This document shows, in pieces, positions 5,513 through 5,943 of a stretch of DNA of 5,943 nucleotides. Each line of letters begins with the position of its first letter. Position 1 is the stretch's first letter. The position numbers and the translations under genes are program-made. Origin of the DNA: Oscillospiraceae bacterium (GTDB lineage: Bacteria > Bacillota > Clostridia > Oscillospirales > Ruminococcaceae); the NCBI GenBank assembly GCA_900768675.1, contig CAAGDT010000102.1, positions 1-5,943 on the forward strand, given 5' to 3'. The notes beneath the pieces were generated by a model. That model was not told where the DNA came from. It ran no database searches and was given only the letters and a program-made list of their open reading frames with translations.

Positions 5513-5943
5513 ATGAGATACGAAAACACAGTAACGGGGATTTTCCTTGAACGTCCCAACCGCTTTATTGCTTATGTCAGCCTGAATGGAAAAACAGAGA
5601 CCGTTCACGTCAAGAATACGGGACGGTGCAAAGAACTGCTTATAAACGGGGCGGAGGTTATATTGCAAAAATCCGATAATCCGCTGAGAAAAACAGCTTA
5701 CGACCTTATCGGAGTTTATAAAAAGTGGACAGGCTGGATAAATATTGACAGCAGCGCTCCCAACAAGGTTGTTTTTGAATGGCTTAAGGGGCAGGACTAC
5801 GACTGCGTAAAGCCCGAATACACCTACGGAAAATCAAGGGTTGATTTCTATATGGAGCGGGGCAGCGAAAAGTTTCTGCTGGAAATTAAGGGCTGCACTC
5901 TTGAAATAGACGGTACCGGTTATTTCCCCGACGCACCTACCGA
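5513..5943 (+). CDS. sfsA: SfsA family DNA/RNA nuclease-like protein, 3' end outside the window
   Basis: An open frame runs from the ATG at 5513 to the window edge without a stop and gives 143 complete codons. SfsA proteins are about 230-240 residues, so roughly the last 90 are missing because of the window boundary. The N-terminal OB-like region carries the signature HVKNTGRCKELL at 32-43. The nuclease-like core has YGKSRVDF at 105-112 (acidic Asp111), LLEIKG at 122-127 (Glu124, Lys126) and FPDAPT at 138-143, where family members continue with a basic segment. The family was named for sugar fermentation stimulation in E. coli, and later work treats it as a nucleic-acid-binding protein or nuclease with a PD-(D/E)XK-like site. 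The physiological role remains unclear. The ribosome binding site is weak (purine-rich AAAAGAAAAGAG at 5492-5503), while the promoter is strong. The gene is divergent from the arabinofuranosidase operon. Confidence 0.94.
   Translation, partial: MRYENTVTGIFLERPNRFIAYVSLNGKTETVHVKNTGRCKELLINGAEVILQKSDNPLRKTAYDLIGVYKKWTGWINIDSSAPNKVVFEWLKGQDYDCVKPEYTYGKSRVDFYMERGSEKFLLEIKGCTLEIDGTGYFPDAPT

Noticed and set aside
5471..5668. A minus-strand open frame overlapping the sfsA start
   Set aside because: It is antisense to the well-supported sfsA gene and its promoter and has no ribosome binding site or family resemblance.

Overview
The window looks like chromosomal DNA from an anaerobic, plant-fibre-associated member of the Clostridia, probably a Ruminococcus-like Oscillospirales relative. 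I infer this from three things. A small cysteine-rich protein resembles the DUF6171 family, which is known mainly from Clostridia. A cytoplasmic GH51 arabinofuranosidase is present. The promoters and Shine-Dalgarno sites are strongly consensus and Gram-positive in style. No gene fixes the species. Every gene belongs to a family I recognise, and I see no CRISPR array, prophage, insertion sequence, tRNA or rRNA.

Layout: five genes lie on the minus strand, so read them right to left, and one gene is on the plus strand at the right edge. From a divergent promoter region (5406-5482) the minus strand carries a two-gene operon: an intracellular GH51 alpha-L-arabinofuranosidase (3898-5376), then an 83-residue DUF6171-like zinc-ribbon-type protein (3650-3901) joined by an ATGA overlap. 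Next comes S-adenosylhomocysteine hydrolase (2304-3551) with its own consensus promoter. A strong hairpin with a U-tract (2244-2291) follows, then an AEC-family membrane transporter (1292-2227) and an HI0933/BaiN-type flavoprotein (60-1283), only 8 bp apart and probably co-transcribed. On the plus strand, sfsA starts at 5513 and is cut by the window end.

The genes do not form one pathway. The arabinofuranosidase trims imported arabino-oligosaccharides in the cytoplasm. AhcY removes the methyltransferase by-product S-adenosylhomocysteine. The transporter/flavoprotein pair may handle a shared but unknown substrate. SfsA is a nuclease-family protein. The window reads as an ordinary core/metabolic region.

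The most unusual feature is a perfect 100-bp palindrome occupying bases 1-100. It mirrors the last 12 codons of the flavoprotein gene and is more likely a contig-end or fold-back artefact than biology. Other points of interest are the terminator-like hairpin whose U-tract abuts the transporter's Shine-Dalgarno site, a 25-bp tandem duplication at the end of the DUF6171-like gene, and the short archaeal/Thermotoga-type form of AhcY. I did not find a convincing previously undescribed system.
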